From positions 53,929,328-53,993,327 of the forward strand of contig CM038464.1 of the NCBI GenBank assembly GCA_021464415.1: 64,000 nucleotides of DNA. The letters run 5' to 3'. This document shows, piece by piece, positions 48,251 to 59,562 of this stretch. Numbering within the stretch: the first letter of the stretch is position 1; each line of letters opens with the position of its first letter. The notes under the pieces were generated by a model that ran no database searches, had not been told where the DNA came from, and saw only the letters and a program-made list of their open reading frames with translations. Both the position numbers and the translations under genes were made by a program. This DNA comes from Lonicera japonica (lineage: Eukaryota; Streptophyta; Magnoliopsida; Dipsacales; Caprifoliaceae).

Positions 48251-48685
48251 ATATATATATATATATATATATATTTATTAGTAATCACAAATTTAACTTT
48301 AATTAGTATGAAAAAATAATTTCAAATATCTAAAAGAAAGAATGGAATAGAAGGTTAGGTAAAAAAAGAGAGACCGCGAGGGAGAGAGGGGTGGCTTGAG
48401 AATAATTTAATATTCCTTGAAGAGATTCGAAATCACAACCTCTTAATTAAAAGATGAATTAATTAGCACTTGGACTATTTATAACATAAATTTAATTAAT
48501 CTTTTTACGAGTAACGAACTAATATTTTACAATAGAGCTGGGCTAAACCTAGATAGTATTTTAATTAGCGAGGATCATAAGTCAACTGTGCTTTTATCAA
48601 AAATAAATAAAAATTTAAGGAAGTACCAAGAGCATAGAAATGCAGAACTAACCACATTTACCCAATAAAATAACTCATTTGGCAA
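48251..48685. other. Downstream region of the ATL gene
   Basis: AT-rich, with a short GAGAGA segment. No gene. Part is presumably the 3' UTR of the minus-strand ATL gene. Confidence 0.45.
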
Positions 48686-49909
48686 TTAAACCGGAGGCCG
48701 GTTCATCGATTGCTCGACCCCATCACCCTTCCCGCCAGCGAGACAACCAAACGGAGTCTTAACGGAGTTTTCATAAATCCTTGAACTCCCCACCGTCAAG
48801 TCACCGTCAACACCAACCTTTGACGGCCGACTCGAACCGGTCCTCGTAAAAAACGGAGGCATCCTTGAAAAACCCCACCGACCAACCCGGTCGGACCGCA
48901 AAAAGAACCGGTCTAAATTACTCCTCCCTCGACTACTCTCGTCTTCACTCCCACTTCTAGAACTCTCCTCTGTCGGCAAAACGACAACACAGCTCGTTGT
49001 TCTGTTCAGTGTCACGATTTGCTTTAAAACACCCTCCGGTAATCTTAGCGTATACCTATCGCAATTCTCTTCGAATTGAACAAGTGAATGACCCGTCGAG
49101 TGCGATCTCGGAAACTTTTTCGTATCCACCAACCTTACATTTCTCGAATCTCTCCTTACATCTTCTTCACCGTCAATTGAAACTCGATTTTGAATTTGAA
49201 TTTCAGAGTCTTCAGATCTCTCTTCACCGTCAATTGAAACTCGATTTTGAATTTGAATTTCACAGTCTTCAGATCTCGAAATCTGACCGTCCGATGCGTT
49301 GATTGATTCAGATCTACACTCTTTCTCGTTGGAAAGTTTTTCCGGCATGAGCTTTGATCGGCAGACCGGACAGGTAGAATGAGAAGATAACCAAGCGTCG
49401 ATACATTCAGGATGGAAAACATGACCGCACTTGGGTAACAATCGAAGTGTATCAAAGTCCTCGAATTCAGTTATGCACACGGCGCATTCTAGTGCTCCCT
49501 TGCCCATTTTGTGTTCCTTAACCGAAGAGTAGACCAAAATCGGAAACGAATTAATGACCAACGGGTCGAGTCCACGGGCCGGCAGCCGCGTGCGGTTGTT
49601 CGCGGCAGCAGAGGGCTGCGAATCCGATGGATTGTCACTTTCGAGACACTGGAGGATGAAGATGGAGAAGAATCCGATGAAGAAGAAGGCGGACACAAGG
49701 ACAATAATTATGACAGTTACAGAGAGATTAAGATTGACCTCGGGTCCGTAGGGATATTGCGACTGAGATCCCGTCGTTGATTGTTCGGTGACAGCTGGTC
49801 GGAGAAGGAGAAGGGCAAGTTGTACGACGTGGGTGGGAATGATTCTATATGGTGACGGTGCATGGAACGTCAATGGAAAGTAACGGATCCAACGGGTGTG
49901 AATTGTCAT
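48686..49909 (-). CDS. ATL-family RING-H2 E3 ubiquitin ligase (ATL6/ATL31-like)
   Basis: 407 residues, no intron. The order is a hydrophobic N-terminus (about 22-40, possible signal), a transmembrane helix at about 63-87 (VTVIIIVLVSAFFFIGFFSI), a GLD motif at 113-115, and a RING-H2 domain at 142-183: Cys142, Cys145, Cys161, His163, His166, Cys169, Cys180, Cys183, with the Trp173 that contacts E2 enzymes. The tail has RSHSTGHSLVQFEEN and YTLRLPEGVLKQI, as in ATL6 and ATL31, which control carbon/nitrogen response and defence and bind 14-3-3 proteins through phosphorylated tail sites (family knowledge). Odd: residues 213-231 and 232-250 are an exact-frame tandem duplication. The start at 49909 is the only upstream Met in frame. 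It sits between two hAT MITEs. Confidence 0.93.
   Translation of the reverse strand: MTIHTRWIRYFPLTFHAPSPYRIIPTHVVQLALLLLRPAVTEQSTTGSQSQYPYGPEVNLNLSVTVIIIVLVSAFFFIGFFSIFILQCLESDNPSDSQPSAAANNRTRLPARGLDPLVINSFPILVYSSVKEHKMGKGALECAVCITEFEDFDTLRLLPKCGHVFHPECIDAWLSSHSTCPVCRSKLMPEKLSNEKECRSESINASDGQISRSEDCEIQIQNRVSIDGEERSEDSEIQIQNRVSIDGEEDVRRDSRNVRLVDTKKFPRSHSTGHSLVQFEENCDRYTLRLPEGVLKQIVTLNRTTSCVVVLPTEESSRSGSEDESSRGRSNLDRFFLRSDRVGRWGFSRMPPFFTRTGSSRPSKVGVDGDLTVGSSRIYENSVKTPFGCLAGGKGDGVEQSMNRPPV
49165..49280 (-). repeat. 57-bp in-frame tandem duplication inside the ATL gene
   Basis: Two adjacent 57-bp units differing by very few bases encode SEDCEIQIQNRVSIDGEER and SEDSEIQIQNRVSIDGEED. They lie in the disordered tail after the RING domain. 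Confidence 0.9.
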
Positions 49910-50569
49910 CCAAGCTTAAGATGTGCTGGTTTAGGTTATGAGAGAAGTATGGGTAGTGACATGAATTAGAGAGGGGTATAACCCGGTTGCAAATATAAAT
50001 GGGGGAGGGATCCCCACCGTTGACGTGCGGCGTAAGTAAGTGATAAGTTAGCTGAGATTATGACACATGGCATTGGCAAGGCCGCCCTTAGCGTGCACGT
50101 GAATGGTGTATAAATCGACGGTTACAGAAGGTGCGTGTGATGAAAAGGTTCTGGAAGATTTAGCGCACTGTGTGTGTTTTTAGGACACGTTAGTTTCTAT
50201 TTTTTTTTCTTTTTTTTTTTTACTGTGTGAGCTCAATAGGGGGCGAAAGCCCATAGGAAATGTTTGCCGCCGCAGCCGCCGTTTTTTATTTTAAATAATA
50301 ATAATATTTACCACCGGACAAATAATGCATGCCATCTGTGTGCATACTTGATTTATCATCATGCATACTTGATTTTTATGTACACGTATCTAATTTAGAA
50401 TGTAAAATTAAAAGTATAAAAAACAATTAGTGTAATGGTTAAAAGTGTTTTTTGACCATCTATAATACATAGTGTAAAAGTATAATATAAAAATATATAT
50501 TTGGCTTATCAATTAAATAAGAATTACATCGGGTAAAAGGTAAATTAAGCTCTTATGATTTACTTTGTG
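49910..50569. other. Promoter side of the ATL gene
   Basis: Upstream DNA of the minus-strand ATL gene with higher GC than its surroundings, including AACCGTCGATTT and CACGTG-like (GCACGTGAA at 50095-50103) segments that might be G-box-type sites. No TATA box can be fixed. A long T-run lies at 50200-50221. Confidence 0.4.
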
Positions 50570-50835
50570 TCGTGCCATAAAATCCATGCCCCCCACGACA
50601 AATTATGCATCGTGGCAGGCAAACTTTTTTTTTTCCTTCTTTCATTTGGTTGAAATGGTGCGTGCAGATATGCATTTTTGTCTATACCTATACCTGATGC
50701 TTTCTCATGATGACAACATCTTCCAACAATGAACGACATATCATATGTCGTGGCACCTGAAAATCGTATCTCACGACATATCATATGTCGTGGCAGTTGG
50801 TATACTGTCTCCCGATACATCATGTGTCGGGCGAG
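50570..50835. repeat. Cluster of short palindromes with TGTCGTG arms
   Basis: Perfect or near-perfect palindromes: ACGACATATCATATGTCGT at about 50733-50753 and again at 50773-50792, CCCGATACATCATGTGTCGGG at 50813-50832 (near-perfect), and the looser CACGACAAATTATGCATCGTGGCA at 50594-50617. Three share the tail GTGGCA. The spacing of about 38-40 bp suggests a subterminal repeat array of a CACTA-like or other DNA transposon, but ends were not found. Confidence 0.7.
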
Positions 50836-51502
50836 GTAAAAAAATGTCAGCCTGGGTATTTAACTTCAGTTTACCTTTTTTTTTTCACTTTTTTACACTT
50901 TCAACTGGCGCGTTGGACCTGTGAAATAGGGAAATTTGGCTTTTTAGCTTATGGGGATCTAGTCTTAGGGGTAGAAATTGATACTATAAAAATAAAAATT
51001 AATTCAAAAAAAATTGGTTTTAGTTCTACACATTCGGATTTCAAAAATGGAAAATCGAAAATACCAATATATTTTTTTTATTTTAGTTTTGATTTTAAGA
51101 TTTCAAAAATTGATATAAAGAACCAAAAATTATAAAACTGAAAATAACGAAAATAAAAGTAAAGTATATATTCACTTTATATTTTATACATTATATGTTT
51201 AATACTTTTGGTTTTATATATAAATTTATAAGCCAATTGAGATGTTATAAAATTATTAATATTTAATATATTAAAAGCCTAATTCTTAAAAGTTATATCT
51301 TATTAGTTCAAAGATTATATATTTTAACACTTTTATGTTAATGGCATCATCATAATTCATGTTGGTGTGAAAATCTAAAGCTCGTTTATTTTCAACCACA
51401 CAGTTAAATATTTTAAATGACAATGACTTAAACAGAATAAGACAATAATATATAAAGGAGGTTAATCTTATATAAGAACATGGGTTAATCATCTTCTTTA
51501 TG
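50836..51502. other. AT-rich intergenic stretch
   Basis: No gene supported. A 116-codon frame at 50785-51135 is AT-driven and starts in the palindrome cluster. Confidence 0.45.
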
Positions 51503-51510
51503 AATAGAAT

Positions 51511-52043
51511 TAGCACTGGGACCGGTTCGGTTCTTGTCCAAAATATTAAGAACTAAAATTGGTTTTTTAATGTTAAAAAGGGTTCGGTTTTATACATATT
51601 TTTTGAAGAACCGAAAGTGGAATCGAACCGGTAGAAATGGTTCAATTCTAGCGGTTCTTTGGGTAACCGAATTAATCCAAGAACCGTTAATTAACCGAAA
51701 GTAATTAATATAATTAACCGAAAGTACATCTCAAACCATTAAAGAACCGGCAATAAAAGGGATATTATAATATAATTAAGTTAAATATTTGAATTAAGTT
51801 AATTATATTCTAATATAATTATAATATTATATATATATATATGTGTGTGTGTGTATTTATAATACCAGTTCTTAATTGGTTCTTTCACTTACATTTACTA
51901 AATAACTGAAAACCAAACCGTTATGTTTTAAAAAGAACCAAACTGTTAATACACATTTTTTTTTGTGAAGAACCGAACTGAACCATTTTTTTCGGTTTAG
52001 TTTGATTCGGTTTTTCGGTTCCCGATTTATTATCCCAACCCTA
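51511..52043. mobile_element. hAT-type MITE with exact 8-bp target duplication AATAGAAT
   Basis: 533 bp. The left end TAGCACTGGGACCGGTTCGG and the right end, inverted, TAGGGTTGGGATAATAAATC. AATAGAAT lies at 51503-51510 and 52044-52051, a non-simple sequence, so the duplication is convincing. Subterminal GGTTCGGTT/AACCGAACC motifs as in the element at 47659. A (TG)n tract is internal. Confidence 0.88.
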
Positions 52044-52051
52044 AATAGAAT

Positions 52052-53194
52052 TAGGAGTTCAGAGTACTTTCTATTATAATGAATGGTTTCAGATTACAAG
52101 CAAACACTAACCTTCTAGTTATTATATCATTACAATATTACAATTGAAGGGAAAGGATTCTAAGTCACTCAAAGCCTGATTTTCTAAAGTTAGGAGCTTT
52201 GTTGTATACTTTAGAGCTCTTCCTCTTTGTATATCTCTCTTGGGACGTACTATAGTTTTATATTAAGGTTTGTAATAAAAGCTTGATTATTTTCGTACTT
52301 GGTTATTGACGAAAATAAATGCTTCATATATATATATGACACAAAGAGGAAACATGTGGAAGAGATCCTAAAGCTGGTCCAATGCCGTCCCTGGTCTCTA
52401 CCAACTCTGACATTACTTCTTCATGGATTTTGGTGCATTAAATGCAGTTGGTGTGCATTTAATGAAGTTGAAGGAAGCTTTTCAGAGTTGGAAAAGTTGG
52501 CAACAGTTGCCTGTACGGCCCATACTTGTTATGATAGGTAGTTGCTCAGAGAGCTCCTGAGCTCGTTGGAAGAACTCTGGCCTTCGAGGTCCAAAACTTG
52601 TTGTGCGAAAAGGATCCTTAGGCTAGTTATCTATATTCTCTGGAGCTCTGGCCAGCAGGTGGCGCTCGGGTAGAGTTTTCGAGCTCCTTTATTATGGCGG
52701 ACCAAACTGTTGGCGTGGATGACTACATATCTTCTTGTGGTTGGCAGAACAAATTAATTTATTAATTTGTTCCATCAATTAATATATAAAGATTGAATAA
52801 CATAATCATATATCCTTGGCGTGAGAAAAAAAATGCTAAAAATAAAATTAGGTATATATACTAGAAAAAAATTTGTTCAAATACCATAAAATATAAATAT
52901 TGAGATTTTTGAAAAATCGCATGATTGGCATTTGGTTTTATGTTTTCGAAAACCAAGAATTGAAAATGCCAAGTATCTTAGTTTTGGTTTAGGTTACTAT
53001 CAAACTAAATCGATCGAATTATACTCCTAAGTGTTTTTATTAACCTAGATGTTGCTAGCTCGAACTAAATCATTAATAAGTATTTTTTTTTTCAAATTAA
53101 TAATTATAAAGGTAAAATATGAAAGACACTTGTATTTTTGTGTCATAATTGAATTAGGTGTCTTTAATTTATATATGTTATATTGAGATGAGAC
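52052..53194. other. Intergenic stretch, possible worn retrotransposon piece
   Basis: 52150-52740 has higher complexity than its flanks, a GTAATAAAAGCTTG poly-A-signal-like stretch near 52272, an inverted TGCATTAAATGCA palindrome at 52431-52443 and a GGCGGACCAAACTGTTGGCG block. This looks like part of an LTR or leader, but no second copy is in the window. No gene. Confidence 0.35.
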
Positions 53195-53197
53195 TAA

Positions 53198-54044
53198 GGA
53201 GAGTGTATTCAGTTTAGATTTTAAAAGATTTTTATGAACTTTTAAAAATTCGTGAATTTTTCTAAATCCATAGATTATTTTAAATCTATATTATGTTTAA
53301 CATATTTTAAGAAATTGACTCTTTAATATTTTATAGATTTTAATAAATTCATTGATTCTTCTAATTATAATCAAATGATAAATAATAATAAAAAAATTAT
53401 TACGACTTTAAAGTAATAAGAAAATTATAAATTCGCATAAACGGTTCTGGTTGAGTTTAAAAATCCAACGGATTGGATTTTTTTGCCTTTTCTATTTGAT
53501 TTTCATCTTCTATCTAAAAAAATCATAAAATATTAAAAAAAATCAAAGGGATGACATCTCTATAGTTTTAACAGTATTTAAAAAGAAAACGAGACTTTAG
53601 ATAGAATGAATGAAATGAGAGGATTTATATAGGGTTTGAGAAAATAAGAGGCTTTAAATAAATAGATTGGAGTAGACGGGTTTAATAAATTATAGAGACA
53701 ATAAGAAATAATACCTAGTGTTTTGAAGAAAGACGGAAAAGAAATCCATGATACTTGAAGAGAAAATTTGTTGATAGATTTGTTATTCATAAATATACTC
53801 TCAAATCCATCAAAATCTATCTATTTATAAAATCCTTCAAAGTTTATTAAGTTTTTAATAGAATAAGATTTTAACATACTATTTTCAATCCTAATTAAAT
53901 ACCACAAGATTCTAAAAGATTTTTTAAAATCGTAATTGAATACCATAAGATTTTAAAAGATTTTTTAAAATCTCAATTGAATACCCATGGACTTTCAAAA
54001 ATTTAAAAAAAAATTCATATATAATCTAAATTGAATACATCCCC
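53198..54044. mobile_element. TIR element, 847 bp, TAA target duplication (PIF/Harbinger-like)
   Basis: The left end GGAGAGTGTATTCAGTTTAG and the right end, inverted, GGGGATGTATTCAATTTAGA. Flanked by TAA at 53195-53197 and 54045-54047. The interior has many AAAATCTTTTAAAATCTTA/TGAATACCA repeats. No transposase. A 3-bp TAA duplication fits the PIF/Harbinger superfamily. Confidence 0.75.
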
Positions 54045-54047
54045 TAA

Positions 54048-55579
54048 TTCTTATTCCTGATCTTGGTTGTCCTTTACCACAAATATTTTTCAAGCGAAAA
54101 ATAATTTATTTTCTTATATGGCAACTGTTTTCGCTATTATAGGTAGATAAATACACCCATCAAATAACTTGGTTTCACTCACCAATTATTATTTGCTATT
54201 CCAACATAAAATGTATTTTGACAAGTTACATGTACTTATTTTCTTCTTTTGAAATAAAAGGGTAAGCTCATTAATAACAAAATAAAAATATTACAAAGAG
54301 AATTAAAAATAACTTCAAAGAGTATACAAATGTCATAAAAGTGTAAACCACATCAAGGATTCAATGAATTTAAAATACAAATAAATTATTTTTTCTACTA
54401 TTTTTCATTTTGCTATCAAACGAAGTTTCAAAATCAAAAGTTTCACCAGCTCTACCTACAACATTTTTTTCCTAGTTAGAACTTAGACCAATAAATATAC
54501 GCTTTCCAATGCTTATCAATAAAGATATGCGTACCAATATTGTGTACAGAAAGAGTAGTAAAGTATATTAAAGGATTGTTTACGGACAAAAGAGATTTTA
54601 ATTTTGTTTGGTTGGCTTAAAAATTTATATATCAATACTTATTTTGTCTCTTCAAAACTAAAAGAGACAGCCTTACCTCTTAAGTGTGAAGTCTTAATTT
54701 TGAAAGAGAAGAAAATACCTCTTTTACCCTGATCCTTTTAAATATAATCATTTTTTTATAGTGGAGGTATTATTTTCACTCCCCAAATCTATCATAAACA
54801 TCCCCTTCTAAAATTTAATTAAAAACACATTTTTAACACGCTGTTATTTATCACTAACACCTCCCACGATTGCTTGCTATTAAGCGAGTGTTTAGCAACA
54901 TACTCTATTCATTTAAGCCGAGTTTAAGTGAGTGCACCTCTCATTAGGAGGGCATTGTTTGGAAAACACTCTAGTACTCCATTACCTGATGTTACACGAG
55001 TTCTTACCAATAAACTCTTCCTAAGTGAGCCGATTGTATACGATTGCACTCACATCTCATTAGTTGAGCCTTATAAGGGTCTTAGTGATAATAAATTTAT
55101 CTTCGGGAGATATTTGTGACAAATATGGGGGGTAAGTAACACCGACCTTTTTATATAATAAGTGGATAAATGCAATTTTTTTCAAATAACATTTATTCAA
55201 CATTCATATGTAATATGTTCAAATAACAAACACCTATTTAAATATAACATTCAAAAACAAAACAAACAAAATTTTCAAATTTAATTATTAAATTTCAAAA
55301 TGAATCTCCAGTCTTCAAATTTAATGTAAGGATTCAAAAAACAAACGTACACTATAATTGTCAAAAGCACAATGATATATGACTTTTCTTGCTAACTAGT
55401 GTCTTTTTTAAGCTTATTTTAGTAAATAGGGGTGTTTCAATCTAATTTAGCTAAATAGGGTGGTTTGACCAGGGGATCACTTGGACCACTTTGTCTTATA
55501 TCTCGGGACCACTTGTAATTACAAGTTTTTGCCCTAGTCTTTCTTGAATTAATTTTCTCTACCCTTAATGTTTTAAGGA
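54048..55579. other. AT-rich intergenic stretch
   Basis: No gene seen. 54370-54425 resembles a worn end of the 20993 TIR family (CATTTTGCTATCAAACGAAG). 54880-55115 is of mixed composition with one short open frame (54928-55119) lacking recognisable motifs. Confidence 0.4.
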
Positions 55580-56340
55580 TAAAAAATTAGTCTAATTAAT
55601 TTATATCGTCTATATCTAGGTTTCTATTATCGTCCATATTAAAATTATCTGATGGGTCTTCTACTAGTGAATCACTATCTGGTTCACTTGGTGGAGGGGC
55701 TCTCAGTGTTTCACTACAGCTTAATCCATTTAGACACTGATGGAGTTGTGAAGCTGTTAACGGTCGCCACGGAAAGTCTATTAAATCCAAGGCTTCTAGT
55801 CTATAATCTAGGATATTCTTGTTTATATCATATACAATGTCTCTAATGGGGTTTAGAATATTGTTTTATATTAAAGAGTCTAATTATTGATCTCCGTAGT
55901 CAGACATCAACTATCTTTAAGCACGCAAATTATACGTACTAGCTGTCTCTATAAATTTGAGACGTCTAATTCCTCATTTTTCTCGTAAGAATTATGCAGT
56001 TTCTGCAAGTCTTCTTCTTTGTACAAACTTTAATTTTTTAAAAGTTCTTTATAATATATGTTTAAGATCGTGTATTCCTCCAATAACGTCTATTTGAGCG
56101 TTATCTCTTCCTTGAGGTAGGTTTTCTCGAGGATTATTAACTTCCTCTTTATCTAGTTTTTCTACTAGCGATTTAACATGTCTGTCTGTAGCGATCTCTA
56201 AGTCTGCGAGTTTTCTTATTTCTCTAGATACCCACTTGCACATGTGGTGAATATATGAAAAAGCTCCTCCTGATCTAAAGTGTGCAGTACGCACAAGTTT
56301 TTATTCGTCTGGGTTAATTAAAACTCACCTAAGTATAGGT
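55580..56340 (-). pseudogene. Unidentified decayed coding block on the minus strand
   Basis: Two open stretches of protein-like composition read on the minus strand. The upstream one (about 56294-56049) contains KWVSREIRKLADLEIATD and SLVEKLDKEEVNNP, likely helical. The downstream one (about 55900-55596) contains DLIDFPWRPLTASQLHQ and an acidic Pro/Ser tail. Each is broken by a few stops. Between them is a TTGATGTC-type stop/start overlap at about 55908, as seen between consecutive small frames of compact elements. I cannot name the family. A pararetrovirus-like or retroelement accessory frame is possible; a dead plant gene is equally open. Confidence 0.4.
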
Positions 56341-56360
56341 TAGGTACTTCTGACATTTGT

Positions 56361-59300
56361 TTGATTAATGAAATTCTCGTAATCTCTGTCTATGATGCTC
56401 ATAAATTATTAATAAAATCATGGCGAGAGGAGAATTCGATGGTTACCTCATGGTTAATCAATTCTATGGAAGCTGGACTTGGTAAACCCTACATGTTTCT
56501 ACCGACTGCTCGAGATATCTGGCAAGCGGTTAAGGAACCGTATTTGGATCTAGACAACCATTCTCAAATGTTCAAACTCAATAACCAGTTGTGGAAGATG
56601 CAATAAGGGGATCGTGGGGTTACAGCTTACTACCATGACATGATGGCCATATGGCAAGAATTGGATTTGTTTGAAATCGAAGAGTGGGAAAACTCGAATG
56701 ATAGTGCCCGTTACAAGAAAAAGGTTGAGCGAGGTCATGTGTTTGTCTTCTTGACTGGACTAAACAAGGACCTAGACGAAGTTCAGGGTCATATTTTAGG
56801 CATGATACCCTTGCCCATTATTAGATAAGTGTTTTCTGAGGTACGAAGAGAAGAGGCTCGACAATCTTTGATGTTAAAAGAGGAACGTGAACCCCGTACA
56901 GATGGTGAAGGCTCTGCACTGGTAGTTCTTGATAAAGCCGTAGACAGTGATAAGCAAGGAGGAAAGCAGAAATTATGGTGTGATCATTGTAAGTGGTCAG
57001 GTCATACTAGGGATAGTTGTTGGAAGCTTCATGGTAAACCAGCAACTTGGAAGAAACGTGATAACAAAACAAGGGGAGGTGTCCGAGCATTCCAAGCTAG
57101 CAATACAGATTCAAAGCAACCATCTTCCTCAGAAACACTTTCATTCATAAAGGAACAAATAGAGCATCTGTGTAAAATGGTTCAAGCTCATTCCTTAGGA
57201 AACTCTAGCTCCTCATGTTCCATAGCTCAGTCAGGTAATACGTTTACAGCTACAATTGCCTGCATCAAATCCTATAACAACTGGATATTAGATTCAAGGG
57301 CTACTGACCACATGACTGGTACCTCAAAATTTTTTTCTTCCTATACTCCGTGTTCAGGGAATCAAAAGGTTAAAATTACTGATGGTTCTTTCGCTGCTGT
57401 TGCCAGCAAAGGAACCACAATCGTATCACCGTCTCTCATTCTTAAAGATGTCATACATGTCCCTAATCTATCGTATAATCTTATATCTGTCAGAAAATTA
57501 GCTCTTGATCTCAATCGTATAATCTTGATCTCTTATATCTGGGCATAAGCCTAGTCTGCGGCATATTCGGGTATGGGATAGTCCAGCACATGTGCTGAAA
57601 GGTAATGCGAATAAGTTGGAATCAAGAAGGAAAATTTGTTTTTTTGTTGCATATCCAAAAGGAACCAAGCGTGATTTATTTAATAATCCTCAAGAATATA
57701 ATGTTATTATTATAAATACCAGATTCTTAGAAGAGGATTATATCATAGACCATAGGCCCAGGAGTAGTGTTGTTGTAATGGAAATGAGAAGAAAGAAAAA
57801 CAAGGCACGATTCGTCTATACCTTTAGTACAAGAGGAAATACCACAGTAAATGGATATCAACATTCCATTACCTCGTCGTAGTGGGAGGATTGTCGATAC
57901 TTGTGCACATCTTGAATAAATCACTAATACGTAGGTTCTTGAACCAGCACAACGTGTGGATAGTGAGTTAGTATGTTCAATATTTGCACAATATACACAA
58001 ACACAAGTATTGTCTCGTCGTAGTGGCAGGGTTGTTCGTCAACCTAGTCGTTTTATGTTCTTGGGAGAGTCTTATGACAAGGTTCCTGATGAATAAGAAA
58101 CGAACCCTTTTTAACTATAATGAAGTACTTCAAGATAAAGATACAAAAAATGGCAAAGGGTTATGAAATCTGAAATGGAATCCATGTACTCTAACAAAGT
58201 CTGGAATCTTGTAAAACCACCCGAAGGGATAAAACCTATCGGATACAAGTTGGTATATAAGAGATAGAGATGATTAGACGGACTTAAATCAAGGCTTATT
58301 GCTAAAAGGGTTCACTCAGAAAGAAGGGGATCGATTATAATGAAACCTTTTTGCCGGTAGCCATGCCAAAGTCTATTCGGATTCTCTTATCCATTGCGGC
58401 TCATCTTGATTACGAGATTTGGCAAGTGGATGTCAAGACAAGTTTCCTTAATGGAAGTTTTGATAAAAGCATCTATATAATGCAACCAGAAAGATTCATA
58501 GCAAAGGGCCAAGAGCATATGTTGTGCAAACTCAAGAAGCCCATTTATGGGCTTAAGCAAGTGTTTAGATCTTAGAACATCTGTTTTGACCATACAATCA
58601 AATCTTTTAGTTTTGATTAATGTTCGGATGAGTCTTGTGTGTACAAAAGGCGCAACGGAAGCGCGGTGGTATTCCAAGTATTGTATGTGGATAATATCTT
58701 ACTTATTGAAAGCGATATGTAAATATTATCTTTAGTGAGGGTATGGTTATCAAGTCAGCTAGATATGAAGGACTTGGGAAAAGTCAGTCACATCCTTAGT
58801 ATTAAGCTTATGCAAGATTGGAAAAATAAGATGTTGGGCTTATCCAAAGTACTTAAGTCGATACAATTCTTGCCAGAGTTAGTATACAAGATTCCAAGAA
58901 ATGGTTTCTCCCTTTTTAGGTATGGAATCACTCTATCCAAGATCAATGTCATTAGACTCATGATGAGATAGAGAGGATGGGAGGAGTTCCTTATGTTTCG
59001 ACAGTGAGAAGCCTCATGTATGCTATATTGTGTACTAGACCAGACATTTGCTTTACCGTTGGTATGGTTAGCAGATATCAGTCTAATCTAGGAAAAGAAT
59101 ACTGGACTGCGGTAAAACATATATTTAAGTATCTTAAAAGGACTCAAGATTTTATGTTAGTTTCCCAAGCAAACAGTCTAGTACCTGTTGGATACACAGA
59201 CAATGATTTTTAGTCAGAAGTTAGGATTTCAGAAAGTCAACTTCAGGTTATGCGTTTACTCTAAGAGGTGGAGTCATTAGTTGGAGGAGTATCAAGCAGT

Positions 59301-59555
59301 CATACATTGCTGACTCCACCATGAAAGCTAAATATGTGGCTACTTTAGAAGCAGCTAAGGAGGCGGTTTGGCTCAGGAACGTTCATATGAATCTAGATGT
59401 GGCACATTCAGTGTTATAAGCTATTTCACTTTATTTTGATAATAGTGAAACGGTTGCGAACTCGAAAGAGCCGAGAATTCATAAAAAGGGAAAACACATG
59501 TTCACGTTGAGGGAATGGGAGTGAGATGCATAGTTGCATGATTTTTAGTCTGAGT
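56361..59555 (+). pseudogene. Copia retrotransposon remnant 1 (gag, protease, end of integrase, RT, RNase H)
   Basis: 5'-truncated gag from 56361 (SWLINSMEAGLGKPYMFLPT, LWQ-type WQELDLFEIEEW, VFSEVRREEARQSLML), a zinc knuckle CDHCKWSGHTRDSC at about 56980-57020, and a protease site WILDSRATDHMTG at 57280 where Gly of DSGA is Arg. The sequence then jumps at about 57545 to the very end of integrase (SLRHIRVWDSPAHVLKG), so the integrase core is deleted. Reverse transcriptase fragments (SIRILLSIAAHLDYEIWQVD, KKPIYGLKQ) and RNase H (TRPDICFTVG, KSTSGYAFTLRG, ADSTMKAKYVA) follow to about 59500. Many stops and frameshifts. An inactive relic. Confidence 0.88.
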
Positions 59556-59562
59556 GAGAGAT

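Noticed and set aside
49511..49780. Plus-strand open frames opposite the ATL gene
   Set aside because: Antisense shadows of the RING-H2 coding sequence.
50730..50835. Regularly spaced palindromes as a CRISPR-like array
   Set aside because: Nuclear plant DNA, only three units, differing sequences, no cas genes.
56049..56294. Assignment of the minus-strand block to a named virus or gene family
   Set aside because: No diagnostic motif visible; naming it would be a guess.
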